Below, in pieces: positions 35,131 to 48,027 of a DNA stretch of 64,000 nt. The DNA is from Leucocoprinus leucothites (Eukaryota; Basidiomycota; Agaricomycetes; Agaricales; Agaricaceae): positions 1-64,000 of the forward strand of contig JAACJO010000036.1 of NCBI GenBank assembly GCA_013368445.1, given 5' to 3'. A model generated the notes under the pieces. The model was not told the origin of the DNA and ran no database searches. It saw only the letters and a list, made by a program, of their open reading frames with translations. Made by a program: the position numbers and the translations under genes. Position 1 is the stretch's first letter; every line of letters begins with the position of its first letter.

Positions 35131-38100
35131 ATGCTCGCCGCAATTTTCCTCCAAATTTCTGTCTTTTACAGGCTGCTGGCCCACGCCCAATCTTCCTTCC
35201 AGCTTGGATACATCCCACTCGCAGTCAAAACCCCGTACTTGAATGCTTGGATTTCGAGCAATACTGGATCTTCTCCTGAACGAGCCTGGCCCAACTTCTA
35301 CACCACAGATCGAGTGAGTTTTGTTCTCGAATCTCAGTAAACAACTCATACCATTAAACTATAGGAATTTGGATGGGCAGGGCTAATCCGCGTCGACAAC
35401 CAGCCTTACCAGTGGATGGGGAACAGTGGCTTCAACTTTACGAATACAGTGTCGAGCTATATCACCCCCACCAAGAGTGTCTTCACCATCCAAGCTGGCC
35501 CGATGCAGTTCAATGTTACATTCTTCAGTCCTATCGAAGTACGTGGGTTTGCTCACCCATCATCCCCCATCTTACAATCTGCCAGCCAAATGATTATGTT
35601 CGTCAATCGATGCCATTTTCCTACATGTACATCGACGCTTTTGCAGCCAACGATTCGCAGCCTCACTCCGTCCAAATCTACTCCGATATTTCCGGTCGTG
35701 AGAGCTTGATTCTATTCGTTCTCCCAATTCTCAAGTTGACTATCCTTCTCACTCTGTACAGAATGGGCTTCAAGAGATGACACAACACTTGTCCAATGGG
35801 ATACTCTTCAGAATGACACGTTAACGTATCATCGTATAGTAAGACAAAGCCCCCGGCCCATGGCGGAGGACAACAATTTCGCTGAAGAATGAGCAGTTTA
35901 CTATGCCATGCTCAACGTGAGTCGTTCTAGCAAAGGCTCGAGGATTGGACTCACAATTCTTGATAGCGACAAGGTTTGACATCGCGAAGCGGTCAAGACG
36001 CTATCTCTCGTGGGGCATTTGCGACCGAAGGTCACCTGAATAACACGAAAGATACTAACTTCCGTGCAATAGGCCCGTAAGTGACGTACGTTTCTCTAAC
36101 AGCGCATCCAGTATCTAATCAACCCCAAGGCAAAATTGGCCTGTATATTGCTTTGCGGTAGATCTGGGAACGGTATCTCCCGGTACCCAACCGGATCCTG
36201 TCGTATCGGCGATTGGCTTTGCTCGTGACCCCTTAGTAACCTATACGACAGAATCAGCCGTCCAAAACCGCGTGAGCTATTATATGTCACAATATTCCAC
36301 TGTTGAAGCCGCTGTGAGTACGAGACAGCCATTTTGGCGTGGGACGCAATCTGACTCGGGAGTTGTCTAGATCGCCGCGTTCCTGTCGGACTTTGGAGCT
36401 GCCCAGAAACGAAATGCAGACTTGGATAACAAAACCATGAGCGCAGCAAACGGAATTTCTTCTAACTATGCAGGAATTTTGGCTTTGACTGCGAGATCAA
36501 TATTTTCTGCTATGGATATTACAATACCATCTCCATTGAGTGGGGCAGTCGATCCTTCGGATGTTAGGATTTTCATGAAGGACATGGGAATGACAACGTG
36601 AGTCCGTCAGGCCCTACCTTCTTCAATCTTACGCTTAAGCATCCTGTTTCCATAGACGTTCCAACCCGGTGGAGGTAATCTATGGGGCCCTACCTGCCTT
36701 ACTTTACTTCAACACATCGCTGGTGCACAATTTGCTCGAACCACTGCTCGAGTTCCAATCAGGATCTGCTTACACTAACCCTTATGCTGCTCCCGACCTT
36801 GGTAGGTTCCATAATCCGTCATTTGTCCTTATGATTAAATTGCTTTAGGTGCTGCATACCCGGTGATCCTTGGCAACACTACTAATACGGAAGCCCTTGC
36901 TGTCGAGAGTGCGTACTTCGAGTTTCCTTAATCTGTTAGCTTTTACAAACTCACCTCGCAGGCACCGGAAGCATGCTCATCATGGCCTATACCTATGCGG
37001 TCAAATCTGGCGATGGATCACTCATCAGTCGCTATGTGAGTGTTCCAAAATTCGCATGTTTGAACCACCTGATAAAATTTGACCAGAACTCTACATTGTC
37101 GAAATGGGCGGATTACCTAGTTGCCAACTCACTGCATCCACCACTGGGTTCCCTCACCTGCGACGGGTTGAATACTCCCAACCTCTCCAATTTGGCTCTC
37201 AAAGGCATTTTGGGCATCTATTCTATGGCGAAGATAAATGAGGCTTTGTCTGTCTCCAACACAACTTACATGGTCAGTCGACGGCTGAATGTGCGAGAAT
37301 ATGATTCGGTTAGACTGACTTGGAGATGATTCACTGGCAGGAAAAAGCCAACGAACTCTTTGGTCAATGGCAGCAGCTTGCTGTGTCGAACAGCAGCAAC
37401 AGGATTCAGTCTGTGTATGGTCAAGCGGGGTCGTCGGGTTTAATTTACAACCTTTTCCCTGCCGTCTGGCTCAATTCAAGTTTAGTTAGCGATACTGTAC
37501 GTTCATCCTCTGCTTTGGATCTATGTTAGAGCTTTGATTCCTCTCCCCGCGTAGCTTATCAACAACCAAGCACAGTTCTACGCTCAACAAAGCTGTGAGT
37601 TTATCATTCATGCATTGTCTTCCCTGGTTTCACTAACGGCTGTGACTTTAGCTCAAGAATATATACTGGACAGTTCCCTTCCCGACACAGTCTTTCCTCG
37701 TCAGTACGATTTTTCAACGAACCTGTCCTAGTTTAAGTTTCCTTCTCAGATTGGACTCTCCTAACCGCTGCTACGATTCCCTCGGGCTTGTCCGCTATTC
37801 GTGACAGGCTCATCAATTCGGAGTATCAGTACATGTACAATGTCACCAACAAGTTTCCTATGCCCATTAACTATAGGGCTTCGGACAAGAGCCGTATTTC
37901 CGGTAGCAATAGGTTTGTTCCTCTCTTTCCCTCTGCTTCATGGAACTCAATCATTGGCCACTAACACCAACTACCTAGTGCAATATGGGGCGCAGCATTC
38001 GGTATCCTAGCTCTCAAGTCAGTCCCACCTCGCTCTCTGTTCTTTCATCAACATCATACTAATCGACGTGCTTTCAGTCTCCCCAATGTACCCATCCAAT

Positions 38101-38809
38101 CCGACGCCCTCCCCAACACAACCCCTTCAAAACGAAACGTCGGAGCAATCGTAGGTGGCGTAATCGGCGGTCTTGCAGGCCTCCTCGCAATCCTAGTCGG
38201 AATATTCTTCTGGCGTAGGCACCAACATAAACACGACCCTCAAAACGTTCTTGACGCTGAAGACTCCAAACCTCGTCCATTTAACAGCTCCTCCACTAGC
38301 ATGAACGGGAACAACAGTGGCATCATCGTCACCGACGGGGGTACAGTCGTCCAACCAAACCTCTCCGTAATCTCACCACATCATTATCAACCGTACCCCT
38401 CCGCAACGAAAGCACAGCTCAGCTTTCCAATACCAATGCCACCATCTCCCCAAGTCAACACTGGTCGCCTGATTGGGAAGGCATGTCTCAGAATCCTCGA
38501 TTCTTCAGCGGAGCAACGGGTTCCGGGTCAGATGTGGCGGATTCAAATACTTCATCGTCACTTCCACCTGGTGCGGCACCCCCACCGGCAATATCTTTGT
38601 CGTCGAAGCACAGAGAAGCATTAGGCCTGAACAGGATACCTGGGACGTATCATGTTGCGGCACCGAGTGAGTCTGCGGTGTCGACATTGTCGAACCCGTA
38701 TTCGACATCTGCGTCGGGGGCGGAGGATCTGAGGGCGGAGGTTGAGCAGCTGAGGAGGGAGATGGAATCTATCAGGCATATGGCTGAGCCACCGCCCGTA
38801 TATCATTGA
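35131..38809 (+). pseudogene. Glutaminase A-like protein (DUF5127/DUF4965/DUF1793), one in-frame TGA
   Basis: Eighteen exons join in frame to about 903 codons: 35131-35313, 35365-35538, 35586-35697, 35762-35916, 35967-36076, 36130-36313, 36371-36597, 36656-36801, 36849-36908, 36962-37035, 37087-37272, 37341-37496, 37555-37594, 37652-37699, 37750-37912, 37979-38017, 38078-38340, 38418-38809. The start encodes a signal peptide ending in Ala-His-Ala-Gln; the body shows the family's Pro-Tyr-Leu-Asn-Ala-Trp and Trp-Pro-Asn-Phe motifs. Near the end come a Gly-rich transmembrane helix (about 38148-38210), a basic Trp-Arg-Arg stop-transfer and a Ser-rich tail with a short coiled coil. The family hydrolyses glutamine extracellularly; this copy would be membrane-anchored. 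The only lesion is TGA at 35890-35892, inside exon 4. It could be a recent mutation or a sequencing error. Confidence 0.8.
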
Positions 38810-39361
38810 TTAAATACCCAGACAGACTTTCTCGTTTCTCACTTCTCCACCCGGCTCGCCGTATTCCACGATAAAACAGTACTATCTCTTGCTATTACCT
38901 TCCTTTCATCGCTTCACGAAACACTCATCCTTTCTGTGCTGTATATATTCCTTTGATTAGATGTAATTCTTCCATCGCGATGAGCAAAAAAAAATTGGTC
39001 AAAAAAACCAGTATTTTGACCCGTGAATACACTTCATTGTGTGTTTACGATGAGCCTGAACTTTTGTGGGTTATTGTTTAATATTAGGTCTGAAACCTCT
39101 TAGGGTCCAAAATAGCTACAATAGAACAATAAAAAAGGATGGCGCGTCTAGTTTCCTCATATTGTCAATAAGGTCAAATGAATACTTTGTAGTGGTATAC
39201 GGAGAAGATGGAGCCGTAACATGAAGAGGAAACTATACCAAAAGACTACATACTAAAAGGTTCACGACATGGCATCCAAGAGGGGGTGTAGATCGAGGCT
39301 TGAAAGTGTGCAGAGGGGAAGAGAAAATCGTCCAGTCTACTATGTAAATGCAAGAAATCAA
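38810..39361. other. Convergent 3' intergenic region
   Basis: The space between the glutaminase stop and the CHS7 stop holds runs of A (38986-39007) and AT-rich sequence as expected of two facing 3' ends. No gene is seen. Confidence 0.5.
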
Positions 39362-40889
39362 TCAATATCCAGGACCAGGAGATGGTGGATATGCCCGTTG
39401 ATTGAAACCACCTTTCTGGTATAATTGCTGGCCACTGACACCGCCGACCAGGCTAGCGGGTGCGCCACCGTGGTAGTTGCTTGCTGTATCTTCCTCGTAG
39501 TCCGCGCCGCCGGGGCCAGCAAGTAGTGGATCCTTAACTTCCCACACTGCCGCTTTAGAGCCGACAGAGAACTCAAGATCTTCACGCTGGAGGTTAAGCA
39601 TCAGACGACGGATTAGATCAGGCAGGCATGTAATGACTTACGGTGATGCTATCCCAGTATTTGTAGACCATCATCACACTTAGGAGCATGCAAAGGGTAA
39701 AGAAGAACAATCCATCGATGTAGTGCTTGATGGCGTCGCAGATCGTGACGCTGAAAGCGAATAGGAGAACCTGAGCGATGGTGAAAAACGCAGTGCCAAA
39801 AACGATGTCACCAAGGGGCCAGCGGTCATCAAGAGTGCGGAAGACGAGAATGAGCTGCGACACAACATAGATCACAGTACAGATGAGGGGCCATAGGATG
39901 TAAATGATCCATAATCCAATAGGTTGGTCGTACTTGAAGCCGGCGAGTTGCTTGAAGGTGGCGATGGCAATAAAGAAGGAGACACCAAAGACGACAAGAC
40001 AGGAAATTCGTAGGAACTAAATTCAGGTTTATGAGCGTGAACCGAAATCAAAACAGAGATGGTGTTACCCATAGAGATAGTGGTGTGCCATCCTCTGCAA
40101 ATTGGAAACCGACAAAACCATTAATCAGGAGACAGCAGTATGTCGCAGCCACCAGTCCCGTATACACCGCAGTAAACCACTGATTTGCATAAGATAGACA
40201 GCCACTAGTCAGAAATAGAGGATACATACTGCGTATGCCTGAGTTGAGGTAGGTATGACGCCAGAGTCCAGGAACATGGCAAGAAGCTCTATCAGCGCAT
40301 ACATCCAGAAAAACATCACAATTTCCTTTCGACCTAGCGCAGAAAGTGAGCTGAAACCGGTGGGGCGGCGAGACCGCGGATAACTCACCGACAGCGGTGT
40401 ACTTGCTCCGAATATGGAGAATCATAATGGCAGTCATAATGATTGCGACTATATGCACGAAACATGTCGCTAGAGAAATGTCAGCCTCAAATTCGACGTA
40501 TAGAGCCAAGCTAAAGGAGCTTTAAGGCCGAAAGCGGCGCTCCTCCGAGGGCAGTAAGCCAAAGAATCTGGCTGTATGTGCTCTACGCAGGCCCCGACAG
40601 CTTTGAGGTCGAATTCCATCCGGAAAAGTAGCAGTGCTCGCCACATACAAAACAGGAGCAGCCCTGTCATTGAGATTCGCTCGGCAAACTCTATGTACCG
40701 CGAAAACCGCTCTTCAGTCAACCAATCTCCAAAAGTATACTCACATGGCTGAAAGATGAGAGTTCCTCCGACATCGACGTTCCTGCTGTAACAAGTGGGC
40801 TCAATGCCCTGATCAGAGCCGACGAGAGGGCATATAACGAGTGCGGCAGTCTGGCAGATAGAATCGAAAGAACCAAATTGGAGGCCCAT
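39362..40889 (-). CDS. Chitin synthase export chaperone CHS7
   Basis: Six exons on the minus strand, 40889-40745, 40469-40389, 40333-40230, 40179-40069, 40016-39642 and 39586-39362, join to 346 aa without a break. The protein starts Met-Gly-Leu-Gln-Phe-Gly-Ser-Phe-Asp, has the conserved Cys-Pro-Leu-Val-Gly and Ile-Glu-Pro-Thr-Cys-Tyr near the front, several transmembrane helices (including [10 protein letters not shown] after the first pair and [10 protein letters not shown] near the last), and a soluble tail. CHS7 is an ER membrane protein needed to fold and export chitin synthase (Chs3 type) to the surface. The first intron is long (275 bp) for this genome. The start is the only ATG compatible with the conserved N-terminus. 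Confidence 0.93.
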
Positions 40890-43800
40890 GGTTCGCAGGG
40901 CGAGGGGTTGGTGGTAGAAAGGAAAGACGAGGCAGTCGGGCTCTTGGACAGGGAAGCCCTCAGGAGATGGAAGCGGAGATGGCGTTGTCGTCAACGACGG
41001 TGGGCTGCATGTCAGCCAACTCTCCCACACTACATGACTAAACACTTCCTTTTCGGTTCGAACATCCCCAGGTCTCTCTCTCCTATTGTGCTCCTATCGT
41101 AGAACTCATTCATTTTAACGGTCCAGAAATTTGACCTGTGTTTCTCTTGCGGCTCATCAGCTCATGGCTGTCTCGTTTTGTCTCTATTGAAGTTTGAGCC
41201 CTGACTGTCTTCCTTTGCTTGGCCGGCCGCAGAACGCGGGCCCTCAGGGATTCTCTGGATGGAACTGTGGCCTGGACTCAATCGGCCACCAGGACTGGAT
41301 TTGGCCATGGTATGGTGGGGGTGGAAGCACACCAGCCCCGCCTCAAGGGGAACTCCTGAACAGTTTTGCTGCCTTGCCTTGTCGATGATCGCGCAACCAA
41401 ATTAGATTAAATGCCAGATACCTACCCGACCCTGGATGGGTAAAGAGAGGAGAAAAGAAACGAGAACATCGTCACTCTGTGGCACAACAGCACAAGACCG
41501 GCTCTGCCTTCCGGTGATTATGGAGATCATCTGTCTTGGAACACCGGCGGCAATCAAGCCAAACGACGACCCGCAACATGCACGAATTGGGACAGGCAGC
41601 CTCATGATCCAGAAGACAAGGGAAACACATCATCAAACGCCGCCGTCCTGAGACTCGCTGGAGAGTGTATGATATCAAGGCGCGTGCTACCATCAACAGG
41701 AAAATGGAGTGAGTGAAATTTTCCCAATCAGAAAATTGCTAAATACGATAGCACTCGCCATAAACCGAGTTCGTGACTCTCTAATCGAACTATTAGTACG
41801 AATGTCAAACCAGGTTTCTCTCGTAACTAACGTACTGATAAGTACCAGAATCAATATCTAAAACCAGCCGAATACTTCAAATTTCTATGCGCGTCCACCG
41901 TGCAGCAATCGTAACCCCTAACTCGGAGTCGCCTATTCGCCCGAAGAGCAACACAAGCAAATCAGCCATACTAAATTCTATTGAAATAAAAAACCAAAAT
42001 AATATTAGTTGGGTAGACCTTATCCTCGACCTATCCCTTCCCAGTGCGATCTTCCTCCGTTCCATTGCAGGGACCAATAACCTTGGAATCAGGGCTAATC
42101 CGCTCTACCTACTCTTCGCTCCAGGCTCCAGCTCACCACTCCCGGCACACCGCCGCTGCTCAACATTGTTATTATTACAGGGTCCGCAACATTACAGGAC
42201 CATCGCATCCTCGGACAACGATGATGGCATGCTCCAGCCGCTCAGCCTGCTGGTCTTTTTCTGATTCCAGAAACAGTTGCTACACCTCAGGATCATTCTC
42301 CGATGCTACGTGTTACTGGCACTCCACAGTTCCAAGGGCGCGAGAAGTATTCTTGGTGTCATTAGCGGATAATAACGCCGCCTCTTCCACTTAGGCGAGA
42401 TGGTTTGAGGCCTTGGCCGAATCGTCCGGTGTCGGAGAACCGCTCCTACACTACGCATGACTTCAAGAATGATGTTTATACTGGCAAATCTATGATGGCT
42501 ACTCAGCAATGCAACCGAAGAGGCTTGGTCGATTGCACAACGTGGTCGCGGCTCTATTGTACACCCTTTTGATCACTAAAGACTCTCTCGTGTTTGAAAC
42601 AATCGTCGCGAGTTAACCGCGTGGGTTCGCCGACTAGCTCTGATAGCGCACTTCGCCGGGCGGCGCCACTCACGTCGCACAACCCCCAGCGGAGCAATCA
42701 TTCTAAACTCAGGAACATTCTTCACCTTTACAACAACACCAGCTTTTCTGGAAAGGTCGAGTCCGAAAACCGCTACATCAATACTTATCATTCAAGGACA
42801 AATGTACACGACACGTAGTCAACTCAATACACACTCACAAGTACACTGCATAAACGCTCAATTCAACCTGACAACCGCGGAGTTGATCATTGAATCACGA
42901 TTCACAAGGCAACACTGATGATTGTCTGAGCTACTACATACACTCAACCCTTTACTCATTGAAAATGCTCTGCTCCATTTGATAATCAGACCAATCAAGA
43001 GCTACTTTTGAGGATGGAGCTCAAGTTCGTTCTCCTTTCATCGCCCGGGCCTGGATTAGAGAGACTCGGAGTTCTGTGATGTTCAGGATCTAATCCGGGG
43101 CCCGGAAAGTAGGATCACAATTTTGAAAGAGAGCCAGAACAAGTCTTGCGCTTGTCCGCAGTAATTATGCTAGCTTTCATCTCAAGAGATCAAACAATTC
43201 ATAGAGAATTCTTTAGGAAACAAGCATTCAGACACATGAGTTACCGGACAAGAAGTACACTTGCATTACACCGTTTCTTTCGTTTCTTTGTTCAACATAT
43301 GTTCAAGCTCAAGTCTCATCACGTCTACGTTAGGTGGCTAGATCATACGCAGCCTATCATTATCAAGGGCTATTTACGTTAGGACGTAGAGAAAACACCG
43401 GAACCCAACACACCTGAACCATCGTAAAGTTACCGTCGACCCAGCTCAACGTGCATTTTACTTTATTAAAAGTCCTCCAACCCTCTCTTATGGTGACGAA
43501 GCCACTCCTAGTAACATTATGCACGAACAGCTCCAAATGCTCTCTGCTATACCTACCGACGCTTGAGCTGACCCGTACGTCCATCAATAATGAAACGGCG
43601 GGCCGCGTTGACTTGGTGAGTCATTCAACGCAAGATCCCAAGGGCTCCAACGGCAAACTCATTCAAAACGTCATCCCGCCCTCAAGGTGACATCCCGACC
43701 GCTGGTGGATCATTGTGGATCATTCCCGTCGTCACTCGCAAGATACCATTCCTGGACCGTGCCTAATTTAAAGGTAAGTTTATCAATTGAGATGGTGTGC

Positions 43801-46800
43801 CCTCCGCCCGAATAATGCTCACAACCAAGTCTAAGCCTGAATACTCAATGGTTGATTGAAACATCCAAAGCGAGCAAGGTGTAAATGATTGTAGTAAGCT
43901 TACGCCGCTGGAACTTACCTTAGACTTGTGTAGATTGCGAGACGTCGGACCGTAATAGGACGTAAGAATACCATAGCCAATTATTCGTGGCTGAGGGGCT
44001 TTGGGTTAGGTCGTGCGTATAAGGGAAAGCCCCTCAAATCACTACTACCGTTCGTCGGGGCTGCAAGTGTATCACCGACGATGAGAAGAATAAGGAATTG
44101 TGTCAGAGTCGCTTAGTAGCACCATTGAAGGGTATCAAGTAATAGTGGACACTCGACACTGGGCAGCGACGAGTCAGGAGTACTCCATGCTAGACACTTA
44201 GTGGTAATGTGGCATCTCAGGTCCGGAGGTAATGCTTAGGTATCCGTACATTTCGTGGATTGAAAGAGCAGTGCGGGTAAGTAAACAACTTTCGTAGTTA
44301 GGCCTAGATTAGCAGAAGACTGTCTCTCTGTGTCAAGTTTCGACCCTAGGTTCGACTAGTTGTACGTAGGGTTCAGCAACGGACCTGGTCGGGATGTGGT
44401 ATCATTATTCTTTCTCTGTCGAGGGTCAAGAGGCGTTTCCGCGGAGTTGAGCCACTGTGCGATTTTGATCATGATGGGAAGGGGATCCTAGTGCGACTCG
44501 GGGAGTTACTACGCGCCCCGAAGCTTCCGGTGCAGATGTATAGAGTTTCAATGTCGAATGCGTATACAACATCTAACAAAGTGCCTAGCCCTCGGCTGAG
44601 ATGCATTCGTGCGATAGAAGTCGGAGTATATAGACAGAATGACCCCAGATTCTTTTTCACAGACATAGATGACACCACGGTTCCGGGGATTGGAAGTCTC
44701 CATGTACAGTCATACTAGGCCAAGCTCCAGAGCTCCAGCTGGGAGTCATCCTGAGCGGAGAGCTTGAACGTTGATGGAAGGAACCTGATCTGAAGGGTAT
44801 GATTCCAGGCGTCATGATGGTGAGAGAGGGAACAGCTTCCTGTTGACTCCTTTTGTCATTGTCATATGGGATTACAGGTGACCCGCCACAACTCGTTCGG
44901 CAACCGCGCTCAACGCAGTAAAAGCGGTGATGTCATTATTTCTGGCACAGAAGTGCAAAATAGTTTCTCTGACTTCTGTTCTCCAAGAGCCGATGGCGAT
45001 GTCGGTATGTGTTTGGTGAAAGAAACTTATCTAGGTCCAAAGAGTTATATCTGAGCCTCAGAGATTTCAGGGCAATTTACCCACAAGTGGGAACAGTTGC
45101 CACTTGACCAGTCTCGCGAACAAAGCTTGAAGTCATCACAATTATCATTCCCCGAAAACATCGTGCACAGGCTAAATCCAGCCCCCAGTTACGTTAAGGC
45201 GTCAAGCAGTACAGAGTACAAGACTCCGTCTAACCTTCGGGTCGTTATGACTTAAATCCTTCCAGTGCCGTTGTGTGCGTGGTGTTGATATGGATCCCAT
45301 CAAAACGGATAGTCGTTGGCATCCCACACATAAGAAATAATTGCTTAGCGTGAAGGTTCGGGCCATACGAAGGACTTCCTTAAGCGTGTAAGGCGCCTCA
45401 TCGGTGGTTTTCAGTCACGGAAGCGGCACACGAACGGAATTTATAAAAAAGATTTACGGTGCTACGGAATGATTAGAATGCCATTGGCGGTGATCTTCTA
45501 GCTAAGGTGTCTAGTAGCATGTGGTTATTATTATGCAAGTAAAGGAGATAAGGACCTTCTGTGCCCAGTCGGCGTACTTCCTTGCTTGCTCCTGACGAAC
45601 CCGTCGAATATCTGATTGATTATTAGCACAAGATGCCCTGCCAGATATTGACAACTGAAGAAATAGATTAGACCTGCATGGATTAATCAGGCAAACGAAT
45701 TCCGCAAGCCAGCTTGGCCTAAATAAGAAAAGGTAAACAAAAAATAAATAGGTAAGTACCCCTTCTGGTTCGGATTGACAAGGGCCGATTTGACAAGTCA
45801 TCTGGCAAACCAACACAACGCCAGCAGACCTGATTCTCCCAGCAAAAAAAATGTTGCAACATTCGGATGTGTTTGCGGATAAATATCCTGTGCCGTACTC
45901 AAAACTCGTGTTCTCTGAACATGAGAACCCGAAACAAGCACTCTCAGGTCATTGTATAGCTGTTTGATGTTGTCAATACTCGTCAGAGCGCAGTAAACGT
46001 AGCCTGACACCATGCGCCCCTCAGGTGGATTATGATCAAGTGAAGTCGCCGCAACGGGATGATGACATATAATGAGGAGCTTGCCGTAGCGTACCCACTG
46101 CTTCCATGCGCCGCAAGCGGTGATGTCGGCCGCGATGATCAATATGACATATCCAGCTTGAATCAACACCTAGGCGCCGGACCCACAGCTTCCGCAAGAA
46201 AACCCACAAGTGGCGGCATCACCCGCACCGACACAAATCCGGCTAACTGACTGCCGGGCTTGGATAATGGAACGGGGGCTTGGTGTGAACGGGTTGATGG
46301 AGGGGTCTATCTAACGAATTGGGCTGAGTTCCTGGGTTGATCTGATTTTAGAGTCTGAGAGGGGAAAGAAGGTTTAAAGTTGCTGATGGATGGTTCGTCC
46401 AATCTGATCTTTTCGGTTCCATGTTACTCGTCACACATCTTGAGCGGCTATTTCGACTCGGATCGTTCCTCTCCTCTGTGGTGGCTCTGCTCAATACAAT
46501 TTTGGGTTCCATTTCTAGCTGTTGAATGTTTTTGGCGACTGATGTATGATGAACCACGTACACATCGCTTTGTGCAAAAATTAAATATTGATTTAATAGT
46601 CACTCACCAAATTGAGCCAAAAACTAAATTATAATTATTTTTCCATAGAAAAATCCAGGGGAATGTCTCCCCCGAAGTTCCAACTATAGCTCGAGTTGCA
46701 AGACCATGGCGATGAGCGTTCAACAGTGTTTTTGACAGATGCTCCCACTTTCAGATTGTAACTTTCATAATTCTAAGCACACAATGAGCGCAAGAGGGTA

Positions 46801-47495
46801 AAATCTTCCCCGGGATCTCCAGGCAGTACACCAGAAGAGGGGCTGTACGAAGATGATTACAACACCACTGTTCTCCAAGTGCGTAGATGTCAGATGCAAG
46901 TAGTGAGACTTTTAAAAAGAACAGCTGGGGTTGAATTTAGTACGGCTCGACTCCAATACCGTTACCGCTATCGTTGTTCATTCCGAGATTGATCATGGGT
47001 AATGGAAGGTCCCCGATACGAGGGATTAACAAATAACAAAGGAGGGGCTCCAATAGCACAAACGAGAAATCAGAATCTACGTTTTCGTCATTGATGCTTA
47101 TAGCAAGCCGATGAGGTGTAAAACTGCGCTGGGGCATCTTCATTTAGTTTTTTGGTGAGAACAGGGCTTCCGCCCGTTATAGCCACCATGAATAGTGGTT
47201 TTCGGACCTCGGATCATGCCGCTCTTTGACCCGTTCTCGGACTTCTACTTAGACGACGGCTAGATCCGTCCCGGATCAACGGCATTAGATGTTTTCTCGA
47301 CAAGGATTCCTCAGAACTCGAGTTGTCCAGCTTTGACAAAATATAAAATGCACGGAGCCATGAATTTCTGAGGGTTTACGATATATTCATTCAATAAGAT
47401 ACAATAGAAGTCAAAAGTCAAGAGTAATCAAGGTCGTTCACAATTCAAATACTGTCCAATAGTTGGACAATCCTCCACCAGGCGAGTAATGTTAC
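40890..47495. other. Long intergenic region without a supported gene
   Basis: No conserved domain or convincing spliced model was found over about 6.6 kb. Frames of 60-125 codons occur on both strands (for example 41887-42264 plus, 45798-46169 minus, 43363-43587 minus) but show no family motif. A hairpin-forming inverted repeat lies at 43044-43105. The first few hundred bases should hold the CHS7 promoter. Confidence 0.4.
43044..43105. repeat. Inverted repeat (17-bp arms)
   Basis: The left arm CCCGGGCCTGGATTAGA (43044-43060) pairs with the right arm TCTAATCCGGGGCCCGG (43089-43105) with few mismatches around a 28-base loop. It could be a remnant terminal repeat pair or a structured RNA; no TSD was identified. 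Confidence 0.4.
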
Positions 47496-48027
47496 TTAAT
47501 TCCCATCATTGCGGCACTACAATGTACATCCAACCAAAACATACATTAGCCATGTAAAAGACCAAGGTTTCGAAAGGCGACTTACGCAAACCGAGATGAC
47601 ATCGTTACCGCATCTACCAGAGTTAGGATCAGTGCGGCAAGCATACCTATTGATCAGTGGAATGAGGTCCTTATATTCTCACTTAATTGAAGGAGAGACG
47701 GCTTACTGGAGCCCAGAGAAGGTGTTCCTGTAGTGGTTGAAAATAATGGGAGGGGGAGAGCACCCGAAAATACCCTCTGTGCAAGGGTTATTAGTAGTGG
47801 TTAATCCGTCGACTTGGTTGCAACTGTCGTCGTAGACGTTCCCTAGAAAAAAAAATTGAGTTGTGGTGGATAGGGGGTACAGTGAGGGTTTACTTACATC
47901 GGTGAATTCCATTCCCGAGGTCTTGAAGGTTTCCGATACCAAAGTTAAAGCCTGGGCAGATAGCAGCAACTTGAGTGCTGCTAGCGATAACGAAGGGAAG
48001 CACAGCAGCGATGTTAGAGAATTTCAT
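47496..48027 (-). CDS. Small secreted cysteine-rich protein, four exons
   Basis: Exons 48027-47898, 47842-47707, 47646-47586 and 47516-47496 join in frame to 115 aa. All introns use GT-AG and are 50-70 bp. The N-terminus is a signal peptide (Met-Lys-Phe-Ser-Asn, hydrophobic core, cleavage likely after Val-Ala-Ala). The mature protein begins around Ile-Cys-Pro-Gly-Phe and contains eight cysteines, the last two adjacent, with Trp-Asn-Val-Tyr-Asp and Gly-Cys-Ser-Pro-Pro-Pro motifs. An even number of cysteines suggests disulfide bonding and extracellular function. Small secreted proteins of this kind are frequent in basidiomycetes and their functions are mostly unknown; none is assigned here. Confidence 0.8.

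Noticed and set aside
43363..43587. Minus-strand frame that reads somewhat protein-like
   Set aside because: No signal peptide, no domain and no neighbouring exon that extends it.
45511..46169. Two consecutive minus-strand frames of about 100-120 codons
   Set aside because: No initiation context, splice model or domain could be established.
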